NCBI GenBank assembly: GCA_934153945.1
Contig: CAKPFM010000001.1
Location: 157,674-221,673 of the forward strand
Direction: 5' to 3'
Length of the DNA stretch: 64,000 nt
Source: an uncultured Bacilli bacterium
GTDB lineage: Bacteria; Bacillota_I; Bacilli_A; RF39; UBA660
Shown here: positions 44,278-52,637 of the stretch, piece after piece
Layout of the letters: the number at the start of each line of letters is the position of its first letter
Position numbering within the stretch: the stretch's first letter is position 1
Notes under the pieces: model-generated
Databases searched by the model: none
The model's input: only the letters and a program-made list of their open reading frames with translations
Told to the model about the DNA's origin: nothing
Made by a program: the position numbers and the translations under genes

Positions 44278-46413
44278 TTATTGTCTTTCTTTTACATATT
44301 TCTTTATATTTTCTTTTGTAGCAGGTACAAAATCTATAGTTCTTGCTTCTTTATTAGCGCCTGATACTATGACATCTAATTCATCGCCTAAACGGTAGCC
44401 TCTTTTGTTCTTTTTTCCAATTAATGATATTGTTGATTCATCAAATGTATAATAATCATCTTTTAGTTCTTCCATTTTTATTAATCCTTCTATTAAATTA
44501 GGAAGTTCTATAAACATACCAAAACTTGTAATACTGCTTATCATACCTTGATATTGTTCTCCGATGTGATCCATCATATATTCAGCCATTTTCATATCAT
44601 TTACTTCTCTTTCGCAGTCTACAGCTGCTCTTTCTCTTTCGCTTGAATGTTCACAAATATTTTTTAGTTCTACTTCTAGTTGGTTTAGGAATGTTTCATC
44701 CATTTTATGTTCAAATAAATATTTTCTTATTAATCTATGAACAGTTGTGTCAGGGAATCTTCTTATTGGTGAAGTAAAATGAGTATAGCATTTGCTTCCT
44801 AATCCAAAGTGTCCTATATTATTTGTATCATATATAGCTTTTCTCATGCTTCTTAACATTAATGATGATAAAATTGGATATTCTTTTACATCTTTTAAAC
44901 TATCTAATAGCTTTTGCATTTCTATTGGAGTAATATTTCTAACTTTTTCTTTTATTACATATCCTAAACTATTTACAAAACTTATAAAATTAGTTATTTT
45001 TTCTTCACTTGGTACATCATGGACACGATAAACAAATGGTAATTGCATATAGTTAATATAAGTAGCTACTGCTTCATTTGCCGCTATCATGAAGTCCTCT
45101 ATTAGTTTTTCTCCTGTACCTCTATCTCTTAATACAACGTCAATTGCTTTGCCATTTTCATCTACTATAATTTTAGCTTCATCTATTTCAAAATCTATAT
45201 ATCCTCTTGATTCTTTATTTTTTCTTAGTATATCAGCTAATTCTTTCATAGTTTTTAAAGTATCTGCATATTCTTCATATCCTTCTGGTATTATATCTTT
45301 TTCTAATATAGAATTAACACATTTATAAGTCATTTGTTTTCTTGACTTAATAACACTTTCTCTTATATCTGTTGATATAATTTTACCTTTTTTATCTATT
45401 TCCATCATACAAGAAAGAGCTAAACGTTCTTCATTTGGATTTAAAGAACAAATACCATTTGATAATTTATGTGGTAACATTGGTATAACTCTATCAGCTA
45501 AGTATACTGATGTTCCTCTTGTATATGCTGATTCATAAAGCTTACTTCCTGGTTTTACATAGTAACTTACATCAGCTATATGAACTCCTAAATAATAGTT
45601 ACCATTTTCTAGTTTTTGTACTTCAACAGCATCATCTATATCTTTAGTATCATCACCATCTATTGTAAATATCATTCTATTTCTTAAATCAGCGCCATCA
45701 TTAGCTAATCTAGTGTTTATTTCTTCTTCACTAACATGTCCTGGTATTTTTTCTACTTCATTCATTACTTCTTCACTGAATGTATCAGGAAAATCATGTT
45801 CACAAACAATTGATAAAATATCAACTCCTGGATCATTTATATGTCCTAGTATTCTAACTACTTCACAATTATATTTATTATTTCCTATTTTATCAGTAGG
45901 TTTAACTATTATTTTATGTCCTGGCATTACATTTTCATCTTTTACAATTATTTCTAATTTTAATTTTTCATTATCTAATTTTAATTTTTTGACACCATTT
46001 TCTTCTATAACAGTTCCTATTAAGTTATGAATATTTCTTTCAACTATTCTTATAATTCTTCCCTCTAAATCTACACCTTTTTTAGAAGTTATTTCTACTA
46101 CTACTTTATCCCCATCCACTGCTCCATTAATACATGTTGGTGGAATAAAAACATCATCATCGCCATCTATGTCAACGAAAGCAAAATTTTTCTTTGTAGC
46201 CATTAAAGTTCCTATTTGAACATTTTTATTTTTAAATGTTTCATAGTTATCTTTATTTGTTCTTCTTATTTTTAGATTGTCCTCTAAATAATTTAATATA
46301 ACCATTACTTTTTTTAAATCTTCAACTTTATTATAATTAAGTTCATTACATATTTCATGTACACTTAATGCTTTATTCTTTTTATTCAATAATTCTAAAA
46401 TTTGTTCTTCCAT
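44278..46413 (-). CDS. rnr: ribonuclease R
   Basis: A 3'-5' exoribonuclease that also degrades structured and trans-translated mRNAs. The start is the ATG at 46413 after TAGGTGATAGT; the frame extends six codons further without support. The product has an N-terminal winged helix (about 1-60), two cold-shock domains (about 60-230), the RNB catalytic domain with FTIDGDDTKDIDDAVEV near 245-261 and YLADRVIPMLPHKLSNGICSLN (about 305-326), and a C-terminal S1 domain near 620-700. It is upstream of smpB, which fits joint work with tmRNA. Confidence 0.96.
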   Translation of the reverse strand: MEEQILELLNKKNKALSVHEICNELNYNKVEDLKKVMVILNYLEDNLKIRRTNKDNYETFKNKNVQIGTLMATKKNFAFVDIDGDDDVFIPPTCINGAVDGDKVVVEITSKKGVDLEGRIIRIVERNIHNLIGTVIEENGVKKLKLDNEKLKLEIIVKDENVMPGHKIIVKPTDKIGNNKYNCEVVRILGHINDPGVDILSIVCEHDFPDTFSEEVMNEVEKIPGHVSEEEINTRLANDGADLRNRMIFTIDGDDTKDIDDAVEVQKLENGNYYLGVHIADVSYYVKPGSKLYESAYTRGTSVYLADRVIPMLPHKLSNGICSLNPNEERLALSCMMEIDKKGKIISTDIRESVIKSRKQMTYKCVNSILEKDIIPEGYEEYADTLKTMKELADILRKNKESRGYIDFEIDEAKIIVDENGKAIDVVLRDRGTGEKLIEDFMIAANEAVATYINYMQLPFVYRVHDVPSEEKITNFISFVNSLGYVIKEKVRNITPIEMQKLLDSLKDVKEYPILSSLMLRSMRKAIYDTNNIGHFGLGSKCYTHFTSPIRRFPDTTVHRLIRKYLFEHKMDETFLNQLEVELKNICEHSSERERAAVDCEREVNDMKMAEYMMDHIGEQYQGMISSITSFGMFIELPNLIEGLIKMEELKDDYYTFDESTISLIGKKNKRGYRLGDELDVIVSGANKEARTIDFVPATKENIKKYVKERQ

Positions 46414-46489
46414 ACTATCACCTAATATCATTATAAAGGATTTTTATTTAAAAATATAGTTTTTTTGTTTATTTTTTAAAGAAATTTAT

Positions 46490-46518
46490 TTGACAAACTA
46501 TTTTTGCTTTTATATAAT
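46490..46518 (+). promoter_or_regulatory. promoter of the NrtR-like gene
   Basis: TTGACA at 46490-46495 and TATAAT at 46513-46518 with a 17-base spacer form a consensus promoter; the start codon is 18 bases further on. Confidence 0.8.
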
Positions 46519-46535
46519 TTATGTTAGGTGATAAT

Positions 46536-47195
46536 ATGGATATTGATACTAGATATATTAATGAATTAGAAGTTGTAATAAATTTATTTACAATAGAAAA
46601 TGGCATTATTAAGATTTTATTAGTAAAAAGAGATGAAGAACCTTTTAAAAATTATTGGTATTTACCTAGTAATTTACTTATGGTTAGCGAAACTATTGAT
46701 GAATGTGCGAAAGATACAGTATTTGAATTTACTAATTTTGAAAATGTTACTTTAAAACAATGCAATATATTTAGTAAAATTGATAGACTTCCAAATGATA
46801 GAATTATCGCTAATTCATTAATTGGTATAATATCAAGTACAGAACTTAAAAATCATCAATATAGAAAAGGTATTGAATGCAGCTGGTTTCCTATTGATGA
46901 CATACCTAAAACAGTTTATGATCATGGAATGATTATTGAAGACGCTATTAAATTAGTAAAAAATGAAATAAAAAATAACAATTTGGTGGATTTATTTTTG
47001 GAAGATGATTTTACCCTTCCAGAACTTCAAAGTGTTTATGAATCTGCTTATGATAAAAAATTAGATAGAAGAAATTTTAGAAAATATATGTTGTTAAATA
47101 ATAGAATTGTTGATAGTGGTAAAAGTATCAAAGGTCAAAATGGTAGACCTCCTAAGTTATATCATTTTAATGAAGAAAAAGTAGAAATGTTTTAA
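46536..47195 (+). CDS. Nudix-type transcriptional regulator (NrtR-like)
   Basis: I start at the ATG at 46536 behind AGGTGATAAT. The 219-residue protein has an N-terminal Nudix domain (about 10-140; IENGIIKILLVKRDEEPFKNYWYLPS). The Nudix box after it is degenerate: residues TIDECAKDTVFEF replace REUxEExGU, so catalysis is likely lost. A C-terminal winged helix follows (FTLPELQSVYESAYDKKLDRRNFRKYML near 158-185; GRPPKLYHF at the end). NrtR-type proteins sense ADP-ribose or NAD precursors and repress NAD-related genes. The target here is unknown. Its stop codon lies inside the 10-base duplication made by the insertion sequence. Confidence 0.85.
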   Translation: MDIDTRYINELEVVINLFTIENGIIKILLVKRDEEPFKNYWYLPSNLLMVSETIDECAKDTVFEFTNFENVTLKQCNIFSKIDRLPNDRIIANSLIGIISSTELKNHQYRKGIECSWFPIDDIPKTVYDHGMIIEDAIKLVKNEIKNNNLVDLFLEDDFTLPELQSVYESAYDKKLDRRNFRKYMLLNNRIVDSGKSIKGQNGRPPKLYHFNEEKVEMF

Positions 47196-47200
47196 TTCTA
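47191..47200 (+). repeat. target-site duplication, left copy
   Basis: TTTAATTCTA occurs on both sides of the insertion sequence (here and at 48559-48568), as expected for an ISAs1-type 8-10 base duplication. The left copy contains the stop codon of the NrtR-like gene. Confidence 0.85.
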
Positions 47201-47245
47201 CAGGATAAACGCATGAGTTTTAAAAACTTATGTGTTTTTTAGTGT
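47201..47245 (+). repeat. left terminal inverted repeat of the IS
   Basis: It starts with CAGGATAAACGCATGAG and matches the right end in reverse complement for 41 bases, then one mismatch and three more matches. The inner part forms a terminator-like hairpin followed by T6. Confidence 0.9.
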
Positions 47246-47271
47246 ATAATAGAAAAAAGGATAAAAAGAAT

Positions 47272-48531
47272 ATGAGTAAGAAAAGTAGTAAATTAATGGA
47301 GATAAGTGAAATGTTTGATAAGATAAATATAAATTTTGAAGAATTAAATAATAATGGTATAAATGATATTATAACAATAATAAAAAAACAAGAAGATACA
47401 AGGTATCAACCAAATGTTAAACATAAAATAGAAGATATAATATTGATTACATTATTTGCGGTTTTAGCAAAATGTAACGAATGGACAGAAATAGAATCAT
47501 TTGCCAAAAAGAAGGAAAAATGGTTAAAACAATATTTGGAATTACCAAATGGAATACCATCACATGATACTATACAAAGAGTAATTTCTATTTTAAATCC
47601 AAATACATTGTATTCAGATACAATTAATTATTTAATAAATAAAATAAATCAAATAACAACAAGTAAAACCAAGGATATATTAAGTATGGATGGAAAAACA
47701 TCTAATGGTTCAAACAGAAGTAATGGGATTAACAAAGGTGAAGATATAGTAAATACAATGAGTGTTTATTCAAATAATTATGGTATTTCTCTAATTCAAG
47801 ATTATATAACAGAAAAAAGTAATGAAATACCAATGGGACCAAAATTATTAGAAAAATTGAAATTGGAAGGATGTGTAGTAACAGCAGATGCATTAAATAC
47901 TCAAGTAGAAACAATAAAAGCAATATTAAAAGGGAAAGCAGATTATGTTTTACCAGTAAAAGAAAATCAATTATTAACATATACAGAAATAAAAGGATAT
48001 TTTGAAGATAACAGGATATATGAAGAAGTAAAAAAACAAAATTATAAAAAAACAATATCTAAAGAACACAATGGACTTATTACAAGGGAATATTGTATGA
48101 CAGAAGATATAAAATGGATGGAAAAGAAGAAAAAATGGCCAGGATTAAAATCAATAGGATTAGCAAGAAATACAATTGAGAGAGATGGAAAAAAAGTAAT
48201 AGAAAATAGATATTATATTATTAGTTTTACAAATGATATAGAATTATTTTCAAAAAGTGTTAGATCAGAATGGAATATTGAAAATAATTTACATGCACCA
48301 TTAGATATAGTATTTAAAGAAGATAGTAATAAAACCCTTGAAAAAAATGGAGCAAAGAATCTAGGTATAATTAGAAGAATCGCATTAGCAATATTAAAAT
48401 TTGTTCAAACATATTATAAAAAGAGTTTAAATCTAATAAGAACTGACTTATCATTTGATTTTGAAAATGAAATAGAAAATATTTTTAAGTTACTAGATAC
48501 AGAAACATTAAATACATTAAAAAACACATAA
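47272..48531 (+). CDS. ISAs1-family DDE transposase
   Basis: Catalyses cut-and-paste or copy transposition of the element. The start is taken at the ATG at 47272 after AAAGGATAAA; the frame extends 14 codons upstream without a ribosome binding site. The 419-residue product has a DDE domain: first Asp in ILSMDGKTSNGSNRS near 145, second Asp in GCVVTADALNTQ near 205, and the ISAs1 C-terminal signature WNIENNLHAPLDIVFKEDSNK (about 344-364) with the Glu. The last residues are encoded inside the right terminal repeat. No frameshift or internal stop is seen, so it is probably active. Confidence 0.92.
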   Translation: MSKKSSKLMEISEMFDKININFEELNNNGINDIITIIKKQEDTRYQPNVKHKIEDIILITLFAVLAKCNEWTEIESFAKKKEKWLKQYLELPNGIPSHDTIQRVISILNPNTLYSDTINYLINKINQITTSKTKDILSMDGKTSNGSNRSNGINKGEDIVNTMSVYSNNYGISLIQDYITEKSNEIPMGPKLLEKLKLEGCVVTADALNTQVETIKAILKGKADYVLPVKENQLLTYTEIKGYFEDNRIYEEVKKQNYKKTISKEHNGLITREYCMTEDIKWMEKKKKWPGLKSIGLARNTIERDGKKVIENRYYIISFTNDIELFSKSVRSEWNIENNLHAPLDIVFKEDSNKTLEKNGAKNLGIIRRIALAILKFVQTYYKKSLNLIRTDLSFDFENEIENIFKLLDTETLNTLKNT

Positions 48532-48558
48532 GTTTTTAAAACTCATGCGTTTATCCTG
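48514..48558 (+). repeat. right terminal inverted repeat of the IS
   Basis: It ends with CATGCGTTTATCCTG, the reverse complement of the left end. The transposase stop codon lies inside it. Confidence 0.9.
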
Positions 48559-48568
48559 TTTAATTCTA
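48559..48568 (+). repeat. target-site duplication, right copy
   Basis: TTTAATTCTA, identical to 47191-47200. Only nine bases separate it from the -35 box of the tRNA-Ser promoter. Confidence 0.85.
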
Positions 48569-48577
48569 CTTTTTCTA

Positions 48578-48606
48578 TTGACATACAAAAAATTATCATG
48601 TAAAAT
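48578..48606 (+). promoter_or_regulatory. promoter of tRNA-Ser
   Basis: TTGACA at 48578-48583 and TAAAAT at 48601-48606 have a 17-base spacer, 18 bases before the tRNA. Confidence 0.75.
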
Positions 48607-48623
48607 TAATAATGTAGTCAAAC

Positions 48624-48714
48624 GGAGACGTACTCAAGAGGCTGAAGAGGCGCCCCTGCTAAGGGTGTAGGTCGGGCAACTGGCGCGAGGGTTCAAATCC
48701 CTCCGTCTCCGCCA
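48624..48714 (+). tRNA. tRNA-Ser(GCT)
   Basis: A 91-base class II cloverleaf: acceptor GGAGACG/CGTCTCC, anticodon loop CTGCTAA (anticodon GCT, decoding AGC and AGT), a long variable arm, T-loop TTCAAAT and encoded CCA. Single gene with its own promoter and terminator. Confidence 0.97.
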
Positions 48715-48725
48715 TTATGGAATTG

Positions 48726-48755
48726 AAAGTTCTGTTAATTCAGAGCTTTTTATTT
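48726..48755 (+). terminator. intrinsic terminator of tRNA-Ser
   Basis: AAAGTTCTG/CAGAGCTTT (one G-U pair) with a 6-base loop, followed by a T-rich run. Confidence 0.75.
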
Positions 48756-48782
48756 TACATTGTTATGTATAAGTGATATAAT
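48754..48782 (+). promoter_or_regulatory. promoter of the 501-aa gene
   Basis: TTTACA at 48754-48759 and TATAAT at 48777-48782 have a 17-base spacer, 24 bases before the start. Confidence 0.7.
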
Positions 48783-48805
48783 ACAAATTATTTAAGGAGG
48801 ACTTT

Positions 48806-50311
48806 ATGGAAAAAATATATTATAAAGGACAAATTGTAAACATTGATAAATTAAAAGATATAATATTAGAATTAGGAAATATTGAAAATAAAGGATATAG
48901 TTTATCTGCTGATAATTTTTTAGATTATTTAAATAAACTTAATTATAATGTTAGAAAAAATTTTACTGATGAAATAAAAGAAACACCTAGTAATAGCATG
49001 ATAAGCTTATCTAATATGTCATTTACTGAAATAAAATCCAAAATTAATGATATGTTTATTGATGATTATAATTTATACAAAAAAAAATCAGAAAATAACA
49101 TAATATATGAATTAATTACTAATGAAAATGGAGATTTATATGGTAAAGAATTGTTAACTGGTCTACTATTTCCAATAGCAACTAGTGATAAAATTCAATA
49201 TAGAATGACAAAAGCTGGCGTCGAACATAGTATTTTATCTAATGATGGAAGACTATTTTATATAAACACAAAAGATAGTGTATATACAGATTCTAAACAC
49301 TATTATTGCAGTAGTTATAACATAAATGGTATGGAAATTATCTATATAGATTTTTATATGCGTAGCATTCAACCATACTTTCGTGAATGTAATAATGATT
49401 CTAATAAATTTTATCCAATTAGTTTAACTGTTTATAGTTTAAATCCTATTATTAAATCTTTTGAAAATTTAAGTTTATGTGAAGCCATAATTTTTAATCA
49501 TAAAGTTGCTAATAAAAATGAAATAGAAGAATATACAAATAGATTTAAAGGAATTTTAAAAAACAGTTCAAAAAAGAAATTTATTCAAAACATGACAACC
49601 CAATATAATAAAAACATTTTTAATTCTGAAATAAAAGAAAAGGAACAAAAAGAAGAAGTTAAAAAAACTAAAATAGAAAAAGACAAAATAACTTTAAAAT
49701 TAGAAAATATTGAATATCTACTAGCAAGATTAAAAAGCAAAAATAATGACATGTATTTAACATATTTAAAAGAATACAATGAACTTATTAATTCGGAAGA
49801 TAAAACACTTACATTAACACCGATTACTTTAGAAAGTTTAACATTACTAGAAGGAAAAATAGAATTTTACCTTAATTATTCAAAAAACATCAATAACAAT
49901 ATATCGGATTTACTAAATGATTTAAAAAATGAATATTTAGATAATTTTCAAAATAAAAAAGATAAAACTACTAAATTAACAATAGCTGAAATAGATAAAA
50001 TATATGAATTATTTTTAAAAACTAGAAATGAATATTTACTAAAAGATCAAACAAAAACTTTAAAAGATATAGCTCTACTATATGTAATGGAAACAATAGA
50101 AGATGATAATATTAAAATATCAGATCTAGAAAACAGTTACTTCATTGATAATTTAAAATATATAATGATGTCTATTATTTCTTTAATTGATGATGACATT
50201 ATAAAAGACAATATATTAATTAATTTAGATGACGAATTAAACGTACAAAATATATATAATACAATTAAAAATATTGAATTTAAAAAAAATAAAACAAAAA
50301 GCAAAAAATAA
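48806..50311 (+). CDS. hypothetical protein, 501 aa
   Basis: I do not recognise it. The N-terminal half (1-260) is mixed alpha/beta with a segment rich in Tyr and Asn; the centre (about 270-330) is a strongly charged coiled-coil region with a Lys/Glu run (KEKEQKEEVKKTKIEKDK). The C-terminal part (330-500) is all helical and ends in a basic tail KKNKTKSKK. No signal or membrane segment. It has its own promoter, the ribosome binding site AAGGAGGACTT and a strong terminator, so it is expressed alone. A structural or scaffold-type role is conceivable, but this is only a guess from composition. Confidence 0.65.
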   Translation: MEKIYYKGQIVNIDKLKDIILELGNIENKGYSLSADNFLDYLNKLNYNVRKNFTDEIKETPSNSMISLSNMSFTEIKSKINDMFIDDYNLYKKKSENNIIYELITNENGDLYGKELLTGLLFPIATSDKIQYRMTKAGVEHSILSNDGRLFYINTKDSVYTDSKHYYCSSYNINGMEIIYIDFYMRSIQPYFRECNNDSNKFYPISLTVYSLNPIIKSFENLSLCEAIIFNHKVANKNEIEEYTNRFKGILKNSSKKKFIQNMTTQYNKNIFNSEIKEKEQKEEVKKTKIEKDKITLKLENIEYLLARLKSKNNDMYLTYLKEYNELINSEDKTLTLTPITLESLTLLEGKIEFYLNYSKNINNNISDLLNDLKNEYLDNFQNKKDKTTKLTIAEIDKIYELFLKTRNEYLLKDQTKTLKDIALLYVMETIEDDNIKISDLENSYFIDNLKYIMMSIISLIDDDIIKDNILINLDDELNVQNIYNTIKNIEFKKNKTKSKK

Positions 50312-50327
50312 AATTTAATTATAAAAA

Positions 50328-50360
50328 ATAAATCCAGTCATATAAGACTGGATTTTTATA
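50328..50360. terminator. bidirectional terminator
   Basis: AAATCCAGTC/GACTGGATTT is a 10-bp perfect stem with A- and T-runs between convergent genes. Confidence 0.9.
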
Positions 50361-50780
50361 TTATCCTTCAATTTCAACGTATTTTTTATTAGGCAATTCT
50401 TTCTTCTCTTCTTTTTTAGGAATTTCAAGATTTAATGTACCATTTTTAAATGAAGCTTTAATATCTTCTGTAGTAATTTGTTCTCCTACATAAAAACTTC
50501 TTGAACATTCTCCAAAATATCTTTCACGACGAACGAATTTGCCTTTTTCTTTTTCTTCATTATTAGAACTCATTGTAGCATGAATAGTTAAATATCCATC
50601 ATCTACAGCAACTTTAATATCCTCTTTATTGTATCCTGGTAAATCAACAATTATTGAATAACTGTTGTTATGTTCTTTAATATCTGTTTTCATTACTTTA
50701 CTTTCTTCTACATTAAAGAATGGATCTTTAAACATATCTTCTAATAAATCAAAATCTTTTCTTCTAGGTATCATCATCAT
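50361..50780 (-). CDS. hsp20: Hsp20/alpha-crystallin small heat shock protein
   Basis: Holdase chaperone that binds unfolding proteins. I start at the ATG at 50780 (MMMIPRRKDFDLLEDMFKDPFF), eight bases after AAGGAAG; a frame thirteen codons longer exists. The 139-residue product has the alpha-crystallin domain: YSIIVDLPGYNKEDIKVAVDDGYLTI (about 38-63), the RRERYFGECSRSFYVG stretch near 78-93 and the final GTLNLEIPKKEEK phrase near 112-124. A CIRCE-like operator overlaps its promoter, so it should be heat-inducible through HrcA. The gene has a single transcript. Confidence 0.95.
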   Translation of the reverse strand: MMMIPRRKDFDLLEDMFKDPFFNVEESKVMKTDIKEHNNSYSIIVDLPGYNKEDIKVAVDDGYLTIHATMSSNNEEKEKGKFVRRERYFGECSRSFYVGEQITTEDIKASFKNGTLNLEIPKKEEKKELPNKKYVEIEG

Positions 50781-50880
50781 ATACATTACTTCCTTTCTTA
50801 TTTTTTGTGTTGACACCAAATAGGTAGCACATCATATAACTTAATACCTTTGTAAGAACTCTTTATCTCTTACAATTATC

Positions 50881-50909
50881 ATTCTACCACTTTATTTTAG
50901 CAATGTCAA
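50881..50909 (-). promoter_or_regulatory. promoter of hsp20
   Basis: On the minus strand TTGACA (50904-50909) and TAGAAT (50881-50886) have a 17-base spacer; the leader to the ATG is about 95 bases and contains a GTAAGA/TCTTAC hairpin. Confidence 0.75.
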
Positions 50910-50923
50910 GTAGTGAGTGCTAA
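50897..50923 (-). promoter_or_regulatory. CIRCE-like HrcA operator
   Basis: On the minus strand TTAGCACTC, nine bases, CATTGCTAA. The first half is a perfect CIRCE half-site and the second differs in two of nine positions. The site overlaps the -35 box, so bound HrcA would block initiation. Confidence 0.75.
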
Positions 50924-50924
50924 A

Positions 50925-52571
50925 TTATGAAAATTTGTAATAAGTAGATTCTACATCACTATTTAACTCTAACAATTTTTCATATTTATTATACTTTGTA
51001 TTTTCTAAAATTTTATTCAATACTTCGTCTTGATTTATCCAATTTTTAATACAAACAATAAATTCACTACTATTATTTAATTCATCATTATTTAATAAAC
51101 TAAAATCATAATCGTTAATATTTATTATTAAACTAGCTTTATATGTAGCAAATTCAGGTAATGAACTTAAATGTGTAAAATAATTATCAAATACATATAC
51201 AAAATAATCTTCCTTATATTCATAAGCTAAATCCATTGCTTTTTTATAATCTTTATATAAATAAACAGGTGTTTCATTAAATAATCCATTAATTACTAAT
51301 ACTACACTAATAATTAAAGGAATAATATTTGATTTACTTATTAAACTAAGTAAATACATAATACTGATAGCTATTATAGGAAAAGTTAACATTATATATC
51401 TAGATGTATAATCTTCTCCTAAAAAAGGAGCAATTTTAGATACTATTAATATATACATAATTATAGGAAAAATTAATATAATCAAATACTTATATTTTTC
51501 TTTATCAATTGTTACTTTATTTTTAATAAATAAAATAATAACAATTATAATAGTAATTAACAATAAATTTTTAAATCCAAATAATTTATAAATTTGACTT
51601 AAATAGTAAATAATACTTTCAAATATTGTTTTAGTACTACCACCATCCCCTATTCCTCTATAAGAAAAGAAAATGTGATATATACTTGTTGGGTAAAAAG
51701 CAACACCAATAACAGCTGGTATAATATGTACTATAAAATAATCATATAGTTTCTTGTACTCTTTTTTAGTTATTAAATATATTGCTAATAAAATAAATAC
51801 AAGTACAATATATATACAAAAATAATATTGAGTTAAAAATCCAAATAAAATTGTTAAAATCCATGGATATTTTTTCTCTACTTTAAAATCATCTTGTATA
51901 AACTTAATAGTCAAATATAGATATAAAATGCTAAAGAAAGTTAACATCATATACATTCTTTGAAAAACTACAGTACTAATACATCCTATACTACCACCAT
52001 ATAAAATCATAGTAGGTATTCCTAATTTTTCTTTATTTAAACTTTTCATTATTTTATTAATTACTAATAATGTTCCAATAAAAAATAACAAATTAATACT
52101 AAAAATAATATATTTAGAAAATGTTCCATAAAATATAGTTGATACAAAGTGAACTAAAAAATAAAATAATGGTGGGTGTACATCTCTAGCTTGGTTATAA
52201 TAAACTGAAAAATAATTAAATACATCATATTTACCAATTGTTAAATATTCTAAAGCTTCATTATTTGTTCTAAAAATTGGTACTTCTTTACTTAAAGTCT
52301 CATCTTTTATAAATGAATCATTATCAAAAATAAATTTTTTTAAATTATATAATTTATTATCACTTTTTAAAACTTGATTGTAAAAAACATCTTGATTAGC
52401 TTCAGCATATCCAAAAGATCTATAAACATTATCATATCTATAATTACTAGAACCTATTGAAAATATTTCATCTTCATGAAATCCTTGTTTTTCTCCAATA
52501 AAATAAAACATTAGACAAGATAATATAGTAATTATCAAAATTATATATTTGTTTTTTAATATAAATTTCAT
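50925..52571 (-). CDS. GT-C type membrane glycosyltransferase
   Basis: The 548-residue protein has about 11 membrane helices. The first external loop begins GFHEDEIFSIG, with the Asp/Glu pair typical of the GT-C catalytic loop, and RDVHPPLFYFLVHFV near 128-142 is the characteristic DxHPPLFY phrase of this PMT/ArnT-like group. These enzymes move sugars from a lipid carrier to an acceptor outside the cell. The ATG follows AGGTGATACT. It is divergent from the GtrB-like/GtrA pair, which would supply the lipid-linked sugar and flip it. The sugar is unknown. Confidence 0.82.
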   Translation of the reverse strand: MKFILKNKYIILIITILSCLMFYFIGEKQGFHEDEIFSIGSSNYRYDNVYRSFGYAEANQDVFYNQVLKSDNKLYNLKKFIFDNDSFIKDETLSKEVPIFRTNNEALEYLTIGKYDVFNYFSVYYNQARDVHPPLFYFLVHFVSTIFYGTFSKYIIFSINLLFFIGTLLVINKIMKSLNKEKLGIPTMILYGGSIGCISTVVFQRMYMMLTFFSILYLYLTIKFIQDDFKVEKKYPWILTILFGFLTQYYFCIYIVLVFILLAIYLITKKEYKKLYDYFIVHIIPAVIGVAFYPTSIYHIFFSYRGIGDGGSTKTIFESIIYYLSQIYKLFGFKNLLLITIIIVIILFIKNKVTIDKEKYKYLIILIFPIIMYILIVSKIAPFLGEDYTSRYIMLTFPIIAISIMYLLSLISKSNIIPLIISVVLVINGLFNETPVYLYKDYKKAMDLAYEYKEDYFVYVFDNYFTHLSSLPEFATYKASLIININDYDFSLLNNDELNNSSEFIVCIKNWINQDEVLNKILENTKYNKYEKLLELNSDVESTYYKFS

Positions 52572-52586
52572 AGTATCACCTATTTA

Positions 52587-52619
52587 ATTATACCATAGTA
52601 AAAATAAATATGGTATAAT
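52587..52619. promoter_or_regulatory. symmetric divergent promoter/operator
   Basis: A perfect 10-bp inverted repeat (ATTATACCAT at 52587-52596, ATGGTATAAT at 52610-52619) lies between the two divergent glycosyltransferase genes. Each arm contains a TATAAT -10 box, one facing left and one right, so the same DNA may serve both promoters. Confidence 0.55.
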
Positions 52620-52637
52620 CTTTTTGAGGTGTTTTAA

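Larger units (their letters stand above)
47201..48558 (+). mobile_element. intact ISAs1-family insertion sequence, 1358 bp
   Basis: The element is bounded by CAGG...CCTG and by terminal inverted repeats of 45 bases (47201-47245 and 48514-48558) with a single mismatch. A perfect 10-base target duplication flanks it. It carries one transposase gene of full length. Each terminal repeat includes an internal hairpin (CATGAGTTTT against AAACTTATG) followed by T6, which looks like a transcription terminator facing inward or outward. The element sits between the NrtR-like gene and the promoter of tRNA-Ser without breaking either. Low decay suggests recent insertion. Confidence 0.93.
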
